Below are positions 13,680-25,760 of a DNA stretch of 64,000 nucleotides, in pieces. Within the stretch, counting starts at the first letter, position 1. The number at the start of each line of letters is the position of its first letter. The position numbers and the translations under genes are program-made. Below the pieces are notes generated by a model, which worked only from the letters and a program-made list of their open reading frames with translations, was not told the origin of the DNA and made no database searches. The stretch is from Garcia nutans (lineage: Eukaryota > Streptophyta > Magnoliopsida > Malpighiales > Euphorbiaceae), in contig CANTUV010000026.1 of NCBI GenBank assembly GCA_947685225.1, forward strand, positions 54,211,501 through 54,275,500, in the 5' to 3' direction.

Positions 13680-13809
13680 CATTTTAATTTATAATTTATA
13701 ATCAATTTAATAAATTATAATCAATTTCAATAATTTATATCATACATTTTAATTTATAATTTATAATTAATTTAATAAATTATAATAAATTTCAATAATT
13801 TATATCTTA
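13680..13809. repeat. 65-bp AT-rich tandem repeat (two units plus partial third) inside hAT element
   Basis: The block beginning cattttaatttataattt recurs at 13680, 13745 and 13810, giving a period of 65 bp with a few substitutions. It lies between the transposase start and the right end of the hAT element. Confidence 0.75.
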
Positions 13810-14047
13810 CATTTTAATTTTAATAATTTATAACCTAATTTATAATTATATTCAATTTAACTTAATCATAATTAATAATTATTTTATAACTCAATTTAAT
13901 CTTAAAACTTTAATTTTAATTTACATTTAATTTACATATTAAATTAAATTTATATTTTAAATAATATTAACCTAATTTATATTCATCATTTTAATTTATA
14001 AATTATAATTAATTTAATAATTTAAAATAAAATTAATAATTTATAAT

Positions 14048-14275
14048 CAATTTAACCTAAATTCTAAATCACTAAATCAACACAAATAACCCAAATTAAT
14101 TCTAAATTTCAAACAAATCACAAAATCACAAAACAAATAAATTAAAATTAATAACTTACAATCAATTTAACCTAAATTCCAAATCACTTAATCAACAAAA
14201 ATAACAAAAATTAATTCTAAATTTCAAACAAATCATAAAACCACAAAACAAATAAATTATTAACTTAATTAGTAA
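14048..14275. repeat. 115-bp tandem duplication inside hAT element
   Basis: The block starting caatttaacctaaattc occurs at 14048 and again at 14163, followed in both cases by matching aaatcac...aattaattctaaatttc and acaaaacaaataaatt stretches. The first copy has a few extra or changed bases. Confidence 0.75.
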
Positions 14276-14569
14276 ACAAAACAAACTTAATTCTATGTTT
14301 TAAATTAAATTCCTAAAATTTCTAATTAAAATACCAAAAAAAAAAAAAAAAAACAGTATGCATACCTCTTCTGAGGCCGGCAGCTTCAACGGTGGTCGGT
14401 CGGAGCGGGAGAGCCGTTGCCTGTTTCTATCGTCGCCGTTCCTTGCCACATCACGTTACTCGCAGTCGCACGCCAGTCGCCACTCAATCTCTCACTCGGT
14501 CTATATCTCTCTCGGCAAGGCGCTCGTTTGCTCGCTGCAAAACCCAGCGATTTTTTTTATATGCCCATG

Positions 14570-14591
14570 GCTGAAACGGCGCCGTTTCAGC
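14570..14591. other. 22-bp perfect palindrome in the GC-rich end of the hAT element
   Basis: The core CTGAAACGGCGCCGTTTCAG (14571-14590) is a perfect inverted repeat and is extended by one matching G/C pair. It sits upstream of the transposase start within the GC-richer right arm, so it could be a binding site or part of the transposase promoter. Its function is unknown. Confidence 0.7.
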
Positions 14592-14815
14592 GAAGGGTAA
14601 TTTTATAAAAAAAAAATTTATTTCGTCTTCAACCTCGCTCGCTCTCTCTTCTCTGGGAACCAGGCCCAGGCGTCAACGCTGAGCCCCAGCTGGCTAGCCC
14701 CTCTTCTTTCAAATTAATCACCGGTGACCATACTCTCCTATATGAACTTCTGGCCACCGATGAGGGGGGTTTCAGAGCCCCCCTAGACCCCTGTACATCC
14801 GCCCCTGAATATTAT

Positions 14816-17134
14816 TGCATTCTTAATGCATTATTTGAATAATTTGTGGATGAAAGATGTACTTCTTTTTATGAAACTAATTAGAATGTTTAAAATAAAA
14901 AATTATATAATATAATAGTGATTAATTTTAACAAGATATTTTATATGGAATGATAAATCAATTGGATAATAACATATTTATTATATTTTATCATTGAAAA
15001 AATTATAATGTTTACTTTGAGAAATCTTAAAAAATATATATTTTTGTAAAATATTACCACATAATTATTTAATTAGTTTGCTATTCATGGAATTATGATT
15101 CTATCATATAATTTCTTTTCGCAAACCAAATATATTTATTTCCTTTCTCCTACTTTGTTGGATGGTTTAAATTTAATTATATGGTTTCAAATTTTAATAA
15201 ATATTAGCTGTGTAGTGGAGTGAACTCTAATTATAATTACAAAAATTAGAGGAATATATGTATATAATTACTAAAATGGTTGTCTGAAAAATATTTACTT
15301 CTTAGAGGGATGAAAAGGCAGTAAAAAAATGAATATGTCCACCAGTTATTATTATTATTATTGTTTTTTTTTAAAAAAATTCTCTTTTGACTGCTTTTTC
15401 ATCTTAAACAGCTAGTAAATATTTTGAAAACAATCCCATTTTGGTAAGTATATAAATATATATGTATATATTTTCTTCTGAAGTGGTAAATGGACCGGTA
15501 AAGGGCCTACCAGTAATCCTGGATATGAAGGGGATTCTAATAAAATCTCCATTCTGCTCGCTATCATTCAGTTTCGTTTCTTTCACCTGTGGATTTGGCT
15601 GGCTATATCCCACATGTGAGGAATTCGGACAATAACATCTTGTAATACTCTGTGTCAGTTTTAGCTCATTTATTATTTTTTTTTATCATATCAACTTAAA
15701 TAATATATTAATATATATATCGCATTAAAATATAGTCTAATAATAAAATATATTTTTTTAGATAATAGACTCCGTGTGATTCTCCCCTCACTCATTTTAA
15801 TATTTTAAAATATATTAATATATATAACTATAAGATGATGTGTCATATATGTAAATTTACAATTTAAAGAAAAAAAATAGAAGAAAATAATTAATGTCTA
15901 TATCATAACTAAATCCGTGAACCTCAATATCAAAAATCTCACGTCACAACAAAAGAGTGGCATGTTTGCCTGGACCCCCTCCTCACTTAGCTATCAATTG
16001 TCAATTTCTCACACTCCATGAGACTTAGACCCCACGATTCCAACAAGTTTAGCCATTTCTATAACATCTACAAACAAGCAATCATTTTTTTTTTTAAAAA
16101 AATACTGTATACAGATATTATATATAATATATTGCACTTTCTTGAATCAATTTTTTTTTAAAAAAAATTATCCCTTCTTATTTGTACAAGATTTCTCCAT
16201 TACTTAATTATAGGACTATATATATATATATTCATGAGTTTGAATCTCAATCAAAATATGTTATTATAGGTCGGTGAGATTTTGTTGCAATGCATACTCT
16301 CCCTAGTAATGAAAAAAAAAAGAAAAAAAGAAAATCCATAATTAGTTTGTGCAAAAAAATTTAAAACAAAATTAAAGGAAAATAAAAATTCTGGCACTAT
16401 TTAGGGATTCCTCTAAACAGATTAAAAACAAAATTGTTCCATGACAATATGTTCATGTAGTACTTTTTAATATTTAAATTGAAACCGTGTTAGCTACTTT
16501 GTTTGATTATTCAGAATTCTGGCATGCATTTTTGTACTTATATAATAATTCGTGGAGCATTTGCCTCACGACGCTCACGGCATTCATGACCCAATATTTA
16601 ATATTTATTATTATTATTATTGTTATTGGAATTTTCATAACGTTTTTGGAGTATAAATAAATAAATAAAGATTGTAAACTACAATATCGACAAATATATA
16701 TAGCTGTCAAAAGATTGTGAGGCTTGTTTGTCAGCGTGGTTTTTCCTTGGCTGCATGCCATACAAATTTTAATTTGTACATTTAGTTTTCAAAAACATAA
16801 AATAAAATAAAATAAATGAAGTTTTCTAGGCAAGCGTTCAGGGGAACCCTATGCACTTTACAAATGTAAAGTTTTTTTTTTTTTTTTTTTTTTTTTTTCT
16901 GGTATTGAATCTCTATTTTTATTAATAATAATTTTTTGATTGAAGAAAGTCAGATTTTTCATCTGTAACTTATCGCACAAAGTGATCAGAGTTTTGTCTA
17001 CGCCTTCAGAAATTACCCTATATATGCTTCGTTTGATTTATGTATTGTTCTTTTTTCCCGACGTACACTAATGCTTTGAACAAATAAAATATGAAATATA
17101 AGTAAAAATTATACGTTTCTAGATTGATTTTTAT
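14816..17134. other. Intergenic AT-rich DNA, no gene seen
   Basis: Contains short microsatellite and homopolymer stretches, including a run of 27 T at 16872-16898. The short open frames here (for example 16507-16761 minus) have no recognisable motifs and are low complexity. Confidence 0.5.
16872..16898. repeat. Poly(T) run of 27 bases
   Basis: Uninterrupted T homopolymer. It could be the reverse-strand poly(A) tail of a retroposed sequence, but nothing to its left identifies one. Confidence 0.9.
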
Positions 17135-17142
17135 GCAATGAT

Positions 17143-17431
17143 CAGGGCCGTCTTAAATATTTAAGGGGCCCTGTTCTTAGAGAAAAACAGAATAAATTAG
17201 ACCCTATTTCTAACTTGAACCAAATTATTTTTAAAAATTAAAAAAAAAGAAAAAAAATTATAATTTGAGATTGGAGGGAGAGAAAAAAAAATTTTTGTCA
17301 CTGGAGGGAGAGAAAAAAAATATATATATTTAAATAAATATATTTAAAAATTTTTGTTTTATCTTGGGGCCCTGTGCAAGCTGGGGGCCCTGTGCAATAG
17401 CTCAGTTTGCACAGGGCCTTCACCGGCTCTG
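17143..17431. mobile_element. hAT-type MITE, 289 bp, with perfect 8-bp target duplication
   Basis: The left end is CAGGGCCGTCTT. The right end read inward is CAGAGCCGGTGA. The 8-bp direct repeat GCAATGAT flanks it at 17135-17142 and 17432-17439. Subterminal ggggccctgt motifs recur near both ends. There is no coding capacity, so it must have moved using a transposase made elsewhere. Confidence 0.88.
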
Positions 17432-17439
17432 GCAATGAT

Positions 17440-20400
17440 GAATTAGAGAAATTGAATTAGTAGTTTACTGCGCTTGAACTTTGGAAGGGAGTTAGATGAT
17501 TGAATGAGAGATAGTAAGGATGCATTGCACTTGATGGACTGATTAATTTGCCACTTTTGGATTTGTGATCAAGATTTATTGCCTGAATAATTTGCCACTT
17601 CCGAATTTATCATCAGGATGATTACTACTTAACTTGTTCACGCCATTAGTAGGCACCTTGTTGAAGGTCCATTGCCTGTAAAAGTGTGTGGACCTATAAA
17701 TGAACTTGTATTACATATATTGTTTCGTATATCTAGAAATAATTCTTCATATAAAAGTTTGAATTTCGAAAAATCACAAGGGAAGAAAATAATCAAGAAC
17801 ACATTGTGCGAATACATGGTAACAAATTTTCCATGGCGAGTTAAAAAAATGCAAATTCTTGCGCAGGCTTGTTTTCTCCAGGTTTTGCATATGATTACCT
17901 ACCATTATGAAGAGATTGCTTTCCTTTTTTCTTTTAACCTTTTTTTAAGTCATTGGAATCTCATTTACAAGAAAAGTTCGCAAGGAAGAAAATAGGTTTT
18001 GTCACGAGAAAGTTTTCCAAATGTAGCACTATTTGTATCAACTTTTATAGGTATTGTGTGATTGGACATTCAATTATGCCTTTTCCCCTCTCTTCTTGTA
18101 ATAATTAAAATTTAATTTTGCTCCTCAAAAATGTAGCACCATTTTTTTTAATCAATTCAGACATTAAATGACAAAGCTAAATATCAAAATTATAACCATA
18201 ACTCGAACCTAATATGCATGGGCAAGAGTCTAAATATTTAAAGTCTTGAAATTTTGTTTTAATTATACGATTAAACCACCACCTGATATGTTAGGGCACT
18301 CTATTAATCCTTTTTTATATATCATTCCTGGAGATTGTTGATGATTATATCCTACCATATGAGAACAAGAAGAATGGTCATGTCACTCTTGTCTGGCTTC
18401 TAGCATGTAATATTGTGATACAAAAAGCATTCCATATAACATTTCGTCATCTATATAATCATAAATTAATTTCCTCTAAATATCCAACTAGGAAGATAAT
18501 ATATCATATTATGAAAGGAATTTGTTCCTTACTTCTAATTTGCTGTAGACTTGCATTATTTTTAAACTTAGAATTATACATAGCTGTATTATTGTTAAAC
18601 TCTTATTCCACATCTAATAATTATAAGAAATACAATAACTTTATAACTAAAATATGTTATAAAATCCAATTTATTATAAGTCTAATATATCATGCCTTAT
18701 CGAAATTACTACTTAATTTATTATGACTTATAAAATTTGGCATGTCTTGGATGATCTGGACAATAATCCTAATATGCCCTATCTTATCAGAATTACTACC
18801 TGAGTTGCACTGCAATTTCGAATCTGGATCAAGACCTAATTAATAATAATCATGAACGACATAGCATATATATTCTATTGTCTGACCATATCTTGGAATA
18901 GAAATAATTTAAATTTGAGGCCAAGGAAGAAGACGAAATAAAAGAAATGAAAGAAAATAAACAATGGCAACTATAGTCTTAATCTTAACCTTAACAAATC
19001 TTAACTATGGAACATGATTGAGGTAGATGAAATAATGCCATTCGGTCCTCCTGACGTGTCAAAATGGATTTTCATAGTTGTGGAATTTAGAGTTATTATT
19101 TTTCTTTTATATATGATTACTCGCAACAGCATCATTCTGATGGTAAGCTGCAAGTCACCCTCAATTGACAGAACGTTGAAGAACTATTTTTTGATTCCTG
19201 AACCATTGTATTGACTAATCCAAATAACCGGATTTTGAAATTTCTTTAGGAAAACAACCTAACTAAAATCAAGTTTATAAATTTAATAACCATATATAAC
19301 AAGGTCTTGATCATTACATCAATCAAGAAAGTTTACGTGCTTATGATTATTCTTCATGAAAAATTCTTAGATAGACAAAATTTATGGCCCCACTCATAGA
19401 TCAAGCCAATCACAAATTGTGATTTAAAAAAAATAATTTAAATTATTTTTTTAAAATATTATAATTCAAATTATAATTTATGATTGACTTGGTTTAGAGG
19501 ATATGGACCAAATTCGTATAAGAATTTTCCTATTCTTTCATATAATAACTTTTTCATATACATAATACTATGGACAATAGTTATAAAATTTCATATACCT
19601 TGCTTGCCAATGAACTAAAGTTGGAAGGGACATAAAATATTTCAACTAATGTATGCTTATATTCAATACAATAATTATTGTATCTGATATCTCAAGTATC
19701 TGATAATAATCTAAGACTAATCCTCTGATTATGTTCAGTTTAATAGTTATATATATATATATATATATATAGAAATTACTTATGAGGCAGTACTGCAGGA
19801 AATAAACAATTGAGTCAATAATTGAAGTTAATTATAATTAAGATATAATGAAACTACAATTGATCCAAAAATAAGGGAATATACAATCAATACAAATTAT
19901 AGTGTAGAAGACTTCCAGGGCAGGCAACAGACCTCCTAAAAAGCCTACTAGAGAGAGGAGTAAATTAGAAGTAGCGGAAGAGACAAAGGTTCTGCAAATA
20001 TATGTAAGTGGGTTTTATTGTTTTGTTGTGGTGATTAATGGCTTTCACACATGTGAATTGGTGGGTACGTTTTGTAGTTTGTTTGTATGGAATGGATCGA
20101 ATGGAGCTGGCTAGATATCACCATATTAGCTTATAAATATATGTATCCTAGAAAAGCAGGTAAGTAATTGTTGAACAATTTATTTTGTATGGTATATGCT
20201 TAACAGACAATCTTGTACGCAAGAAAGTGATATGCCATATATATAACAGCTCTGGCTGAGTTTGTTTTGTTTGATTTTCATCAGCTAGCTGCAGAGAGCT
20301 CCATAGCTTATAGCATCTTTGATGCAGAGAAACAAAACACTGACAATAGTTGACAAAATAATTATTTCGCACTAATATTCAGAGCTGCATATCTATGCTC

Positions 20401-20590
20401 GTGAATAGTTTGTGACTATTTACTTTTGGTAATTATTTATTAAAATTAATCACTAATTATTACACTAACTGCACCATGCATATATATATATATTATAAAA
20501 TATGTAATGCAAATTAATAAAATCAAATCAATTGATTGATTTAATTCAAAGATGAATATGGTGGTGTGAAAGTGATTGACTATTGAAGAA
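17440..20590. other. Intergenic AT-rich DNA, no convincing gene
   Basis: Open frames at 17672-17995, 18415-18726 and 19014-19214 show no family motifs and have low-complexity composition. Short imperfect direct repeats such as aatttgccactt (near 17547 and 17590) are present. A TA dinucleotide run lies at 19748-19771. Confidence 0.5.
19748..19771. repeat. (TA)n microsatellite
   Basis: About 24 bases of alternating T and A. Confidence 0.85.
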
Positions 20591-20597
20591 ACTAAGA

Positions 20598-20830
20598 CTA
20601 ATGAAAAGAGATAAAAGGCATATAAGAAGAGTTGAAAATGGGTGATGTTAAAATGTGTAAAAGGGATGTTGAGACGCCATTATTTTGGAAAGGAGGAGTC
20701 ACGTGGAGAAAAAGATCAAAGCACGTGCAGTTGTTAAAGGAATCTGCTCGTGATCGTCGGAGGAGGAGAGGCATCGAAAGCGGCGAAGGAAGCGTCAAAA
20801 CATGTTTTATTATTGTTTAGCTGTCAATCC
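20598..20830. promoter_or_regulatory. GC-richer patch with two G-box (CACGTG) motifs
   Basis: CACGTG occurs at 20700-20705 and 20722-20727, 22 bp apart start to start, inside a locally GC-richer block. G-boxes are bound by plant bHLH and bZIP factors. No adjacent gene was found to which this block could belong. Overlapping 62- and 66-codon frames exist on both strands but look like chance, so this is a candidate regulatory patch only. Confidence 0.3.
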
Positions 20831-23800
20831 TTCCAAACTCTTCTCACGGGGCCTTTTTTTTCCAGCTTTGACTCTCTCTCTCCTCTCTATGCTTATTAAT
20901 TTCAAATTGCCCTCACATCTCTTTCTTTCTGATATTTATTTTTTCTTGTCAATTAACATTAATTAATTCACTCTTGCAACGGATTGTTATGGTTGCTCTT
21001 TGATATACAATTATTCACTAGCTTAAGTAAAATTGACTGTCTGCAAATCTGTTTAGTTATATAGTACATATATATACTGAATGTTTTCATAAAGCTGGTG
21101 ATATTAATATATATAGCAACAATGTGTTAAATTTTGCCAAATAAATGCTGATATAAAAAAAACCTTACTATTTTTTCTAATGATGCATATTATTTTTTTT
21201 ATGTTAGACATTTAGAGAAAATTATTTTTTCTAATTTTTTTTAACAAAAAATTGAGTTTGTATTGAGAATTTTTTAACGACAAACTTAATTTCACTGCAA
21301 AAAAACCACAGCATCAACTTTTTAAAAACATGACACAACAATTTATATTTATTGTTATAAACTTAAAACAACTATTTTTGTAATTTAAGCAAAAATGTTT
21401 CTCGCTCGTTAGCTAATATTTGTTATAAGAATGATTTTAATAAAGGGTGTGTAATTTATATTTACTTATTATTGAGATAAACCTAAATGCATAATAGCAA
21501 TTGCTTTTACTAGAAAAATCTTAAGTTCAATAAATATATAATCTGTTTTTAGCGAAAGAAAATATCTTTAAGCAGTATAATATTACAGACTATTTACAGT
21601 AAATTATGGAATACTGAAGATATTAACATACATAGCTTTTGTGCAAGATTACGAAAATGGACTATGGATATTAGTGAAGGCAAGATTACAAATAATAAAC
21701 TGATGTAATATATATATATACATCATCTGTGTGGAAATGTGTCCGGTTATGGAAGTGGAAAAAATTGTTGATGATAATTGATAACAAACATTTTATGCAT
21801 ATTTATGGTTTATTTTGAATATATATTTTGGTTTGTTATTATAGATTTCTATTGATTTTGAGATTTTTTTTTGTATAAGCTATATCTGATGGAGAAAGTA
21901 AACCATTTATTTAAAAGAGTTGTAAGGAGTTCATAAAATAAGTATTGGGCAAGACTTATCACATCTGATAAAAAAAAAAAAATTTTAAGTATAAGTCTTG
22001 AGTGAGACTTAATCCAACCTGATGTAATAGTGGATAACTGTTACAGTTAAATTTTTCATCATTTAAAAGATTATCGTAAGATTCTTTTAAATTTTATCTA
22101 TATTTAGAGATAAAAATAACTATTGTTTTAAGATTATTATTACTTTATTTTATTTTTTCTAATTCGAGTTTGAATAGAGTTTTTAATTTTCTTAAGAGAT
22201 ATAAATAGAAAATAAGGGGAGCAGCCCTAAGATAACTTGGGTTTAAGAACTTTAGTATAAACTTTCATCCATTGTTTTATAGATTTATTCAGTTATGTGT
22301 AACTGAGCTCTTAATTAGTTGATGGATAATTGAAATTTCAGATTGCTAAAAGATTATGAGATTAAAATAATTTCTCTCTTTATTTTTTTAATTTTCAGTA
22401 TTTATATATTTTATGAAACTTAATCATATTATTGGTTTGATATTTATTCAATAGTGCTCATTGTTCACTTAGTTTATTAATATATTGCCAGTCAAAATAT
22501 TTAAATTCATAATTATTCTTGTTATTTTGATATTTTGTAACAATTAGGTATAAGACTAAAAAAATATATAATCTAACTTAAATAAATCACGCTATTAAAT
22601 TTATTGATTAGAATTAGGTTATTTTAATTTTTAAAGCTGTTAGTGAATTTAATTTTAAGGACATTTCTGTAGGGTTGTTCACAAGTAATGATTAATCAGC
22701 GATCTTCTTCTACTTAATTTAAAAAATTAAGAAAGGTTTAGTTGTTTTGAGCATCTCTGATGGCTATAATTAATTTATTGAAAATTTAGGAATAATTATC
22801 TTTGCAATTATTTTTTTAACTGAAATTAAATTCATTGACTTTTTCTAAATTAATTTTGTTATTTATTTTTAATTTTTAGTTTTAATTTATTTTATTTATC
22901 AATTATAAAACCCTCTTATTTAATTTTTATTTTAACTTTATTTTAGTTTTTTTAAAAAATTTAATTAAGTAATCAATTCGTATGAATTCGATCATATTTA
23001 CTACTATCATAATTTATTTTACGTAAAAATAGAAATTTATTTTTAATAACTTCTATATCCATCAATTATTAACTAAAATCAATATCTTTCAGTTATCAAA
23101 TTATGACTACTATTGTGGGATTTTGTTCCATATAATTTGTTCCCTTTTCTTAAGGAATATATCAATCTTTTTTATTTTAAATTTTTCTTTACTTGTACTA
23201 AGTGTACAGTCTTATTTCATATACCCAATTAAATAAAGAAGTGATGAGATATTTTAATCAATATGATTTTTTTTAACTCTTGTGAGATTTTTTAATATTT
23301 AATTTTGATTGTGATTTGAACTCGAAAACTAAGGATAAATTAATATCTTTGATTTTTTAAGAAAAATTTGTATTATTTTTAGTTACAAATGCATGAATAC
23401 TGAGGGCTGAAGAAGTTATTGAGTTTGAAATTAATAAATATGAAATGACAAAGGCAAAAATTTTAATAATAAAAAAAATTACACATTCAAACATAGTCCA
23501 ATGACAAATGTAACTTTTTTAGATAATACAATCATTAATTAATACCCTCCCCTTGAAAAATTATACAAAATAACGACAGTTTTAATCAGAAATTCTAATT
23601 AAAATGATAAATTAAGAAATTAATTAGATAATGGTAGATGATGATAAGTTTTTTAAAAATATATTCTAAAATTTATGTGGTTGAACTTTTTAATTTCTCA
23701 ATAAAAAAAATATAAAAGATTTATCATTATCCAATTAATTTAATATACCAACTAGAATATATATTTAGAGTCACTATTATATTATATAATTTTTCACCCT

Positions 23801-23940
23801 TCTATTATATAATTTTTCCCTCCTCATAATTATAATACTCAAAAATTATAAAGAAAAAAGAAGGTTAGTATGGTAAATTGAGTAGGATGAATAATAACGA
23901 AGGCAGTCATGCAGGAAACGAGCACCTAATCATAGGGTGG
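20831..23940. other. Intergenic AT-rich DNA; possible old LTR-like stretch at about 21.9-22.8 kb
   Basis: No gene is seen. Around 22195-22225 there is a TATA-like tataaatagaaaataagggg followed by sequence resembling a retroelement leader, but no paired LTR, primer site or coding region could be found to support an element. Confidence 0.4.
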
Positions 23941-23979
23941 AGTCATATATATCCAAAGCCACAGCCTTAGACTTTCTTT

Positions 23980-23987
23980 TATAAATT
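23980..23987 (+). promoter_or_regulatory. Putative TATA box of the ACT-domain gene
   Basis: TATAAATT lies 77 bp before the start codon at 24064, a plausible spacing for a plant TATA box plus a short 5' UTR. The call rests on position and sequence only. Confidence 0.5.
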
Positions 23988-24063
23988 AAGACTCCCTGCG
24001 GTGAAAAAATCACATAAAAATTAGCTAAACAAAAATAAGGGAATTGCACAATAACACATTATC

Positions 24064-24897
24064 ATGTCTTCTCGCAGACAAAAGAAGAAAGCTCTGTATA
24101 ACAATCTAAACTTGCTCCGTGATGTCTCCAACTCTACTGCTGTAATTTCATTTAATTAAAATACCTTAATTTCTTTTCTATGTTCTTTAATTCTTCTAAT
24201 TTCTTTTTTATTTTTCATTACTCTAATGTTAACGTTATTGTAAATTTTTTTAGGTAAGTAAAACGTCAATCATAGTAGATGCTTCTAAATATATTGAAGA
24301 TTTGAAGGATAAAGTGGAAAGGCTCAACCAAGAAATTGCTACAACTTCCCAAAATCAACTACCTGCGGTACTGGACTACTAATTCATTATTAATTGTATT
24401 TCTTTGCTTCTTCTTCTTCTTCTTCCTCTTCTTTTTTTTTCTTTATGTATATATATATATGAAATGATATATATGTCTTTTTTTAAAAAAATAAAAATAA
24501 ATGTACAAACTTCAGCAGGTTACAGTTGAGACCCTAGAAAAGGGTTTCCTTATTAACGTGTTCTCAGAAAAGAATTGCCCTGGTTTGCTTGTTTCCATAC
24601 TCGAAGCTTTTGAGGAATTAGGCCTCGTTGTCCTTGATGCTAGGGTTTCCTGTGAAGAGAATTTTCAATTGGAAGCTGTTGGAGGAGAAGTAATTATTAA
24701 TTCTAAACTTTCTTTTGCTTTTTTATTCAATTTTCTTTCTTTATTTATTTGATGTCAATAATATTAACGAAATAATTAATTGTTTTGATCAATTTTCGCA
24801 GCACCAAGGCGATGCTGATAGCTTAGATGCTCAAGTGGTGAAACAGGCAGTGGTTCAAGCAATCAATAACTGGAGCCAAAGTCATGACCAAAATTGA
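24064..24897 (+). CDS. Small bHLH-like transcriptional regulator with C-terminal ACT domain, four exons
   Basis: Exons are 24064-24141, 24254-24367, 24519-24689 (or from 24516) and 24802-24897. All introns are GT-AG and in phase, giving 152 or 153 residues. Exons 1-2 encode a helix-loop-helix-like segment (KKKALYNNLNLLRDVSNSTA then VSKTSIIVDASKYIEDLKDK), followed by an ACT-type fold in exon 3 (VETLEKGFLINVFSEKNCPG, SILEAFEELGLVVLDARVSC). The end is DAQVVKQAVVQAINNWSQ. It resembles the Arabidopsis At2g40435/At3g56220-type proteins, annotated as transcription regulators. The N-terminal basic region is short (SSRRQKKK), so direct DNA binding is uncertain and it may work by dimerising with other bHLH proteins. 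Two acceptors three bases apart at exon 3 (TTCAGCAG) would add or drop one Gln. No lesion was seen. Confidence 0.88.
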
Positions 24898-25755
24898 TAA
24901 AGTTTATCTTGTGTATAAGTCTCCTCTTATTCTCTCTTTTTTTTCCCCTAATCATAAATGAATCCTCTTTATTTCATTCAATGCAAATTAATTATAAGCA
25001 ATACTTCAGGCCCCTTTATTTTCTTTAATATATTGGAAATTTCTGAACAATACTATCATGAACTTGTGCTTTTTGTAGTTCGCTAGAGAGACAATGAAGA
25101 TAAAGTAACATTTTATATAGTTATATATATATATATAGTACTTTTTCGTTGTTACATATATCAAAGAATGAGGTCCAAACAATTCTGAGTATATGATTGT
25201 TTTCCACTTGGGAACATTTGCTTTGGCAAGTCCTTGTAAACTCGAGAAGATATATGCCACCAAATAATTGCTACATATGTACAAAGTAGGCTATTGTCTC
25301 GTTTTAACAGTTTATTAAAATAACAATATATGTCATTCCGTTTAAATGAAAAAAAAAATCGAGAGAAATTGACATTAGAAAATGGAAGCAAAAACTATTA
25401 GGCATCTCTCTACAATTGATCAACAAGTTATCAAATTTAAGTACGTAACTAAGCTCAAATGCGGGCATTTGTTGCTGGTGATAACATAATTTGGTTCCTA
25501 ATTTCTCGATATTTTTATCTTTATAAATTACTACCCCTTCATTTCTAAATATCTATCATTGGGCACTGATTAAAAAAATAATTAAGTTGTCATAAGATAA
25601 AAAAATTTAAAATATCCTTTTCTTATTTAGATGTAATTAAAGCAATAAAAGTAATTAATGCGAATGTTTACTGAAAAAATAAAGGAAGAGCAAAATTACA
25701 TAACAATATTCTAAAACAATAAATGTTTTGCAATAAAAACAAATCTATCGAGGAA
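24898..25755. other. 3' flank of ACT-domain gene and spacer before copia element
   Basis: The first 100-150 bases are the likely 3' UTR. The remainder is AT-rich with no coding signal on either strand. Confidence 0.5.
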
Positions 25756-25760
25756 GTACT

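Larger units (their letters stand above)
10885..14807 (-). mobile_element. hAT-superfamily DNA transposon, near full length, with 8-bp target duplications
   Basis: The two ends are inverted repeats: CATTGGCGGA on the left, and CAGGGGCGGA reading inward from the right. The 8-bp direct repeat AATATTAT flanks them at 10877-10884 and 14808-14815, which is the hAT signature. The element is 3,923 bp and encodes a minus-strand transposase of the zinc-finger MYM-type-1-like hAT group found widely in plants. The coding frame is interrupted, so it is probably dead. The region upstream of the transposase start (13.5-14.35 kb) is AT-rich with tandem repeats, and the last 450 bp are strikingly GC-richer. 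Confidence 0.92.

Noticed and set aside
14358..14608. Three overlapping plus-strand frames in the GC-rich end of the hAT element
   Set aside because: They overlap each other in different frames within the transposon's 5' region on the opposite strand to the transposase; no motif.
20120..20400. Possible miRNA precursor resembling conserved families
   Set aside because: Stretches such as gagagctccatagc do not match a known mature plant miRNA closely, and no clean hairpin partner was seen.
21900..22800. Possible LTR or TRIM element with TATA-like tataaatagaaaa
   Set aside because: No paired repeat, primer site or boundary was found, so it is left as unannotated spacer.
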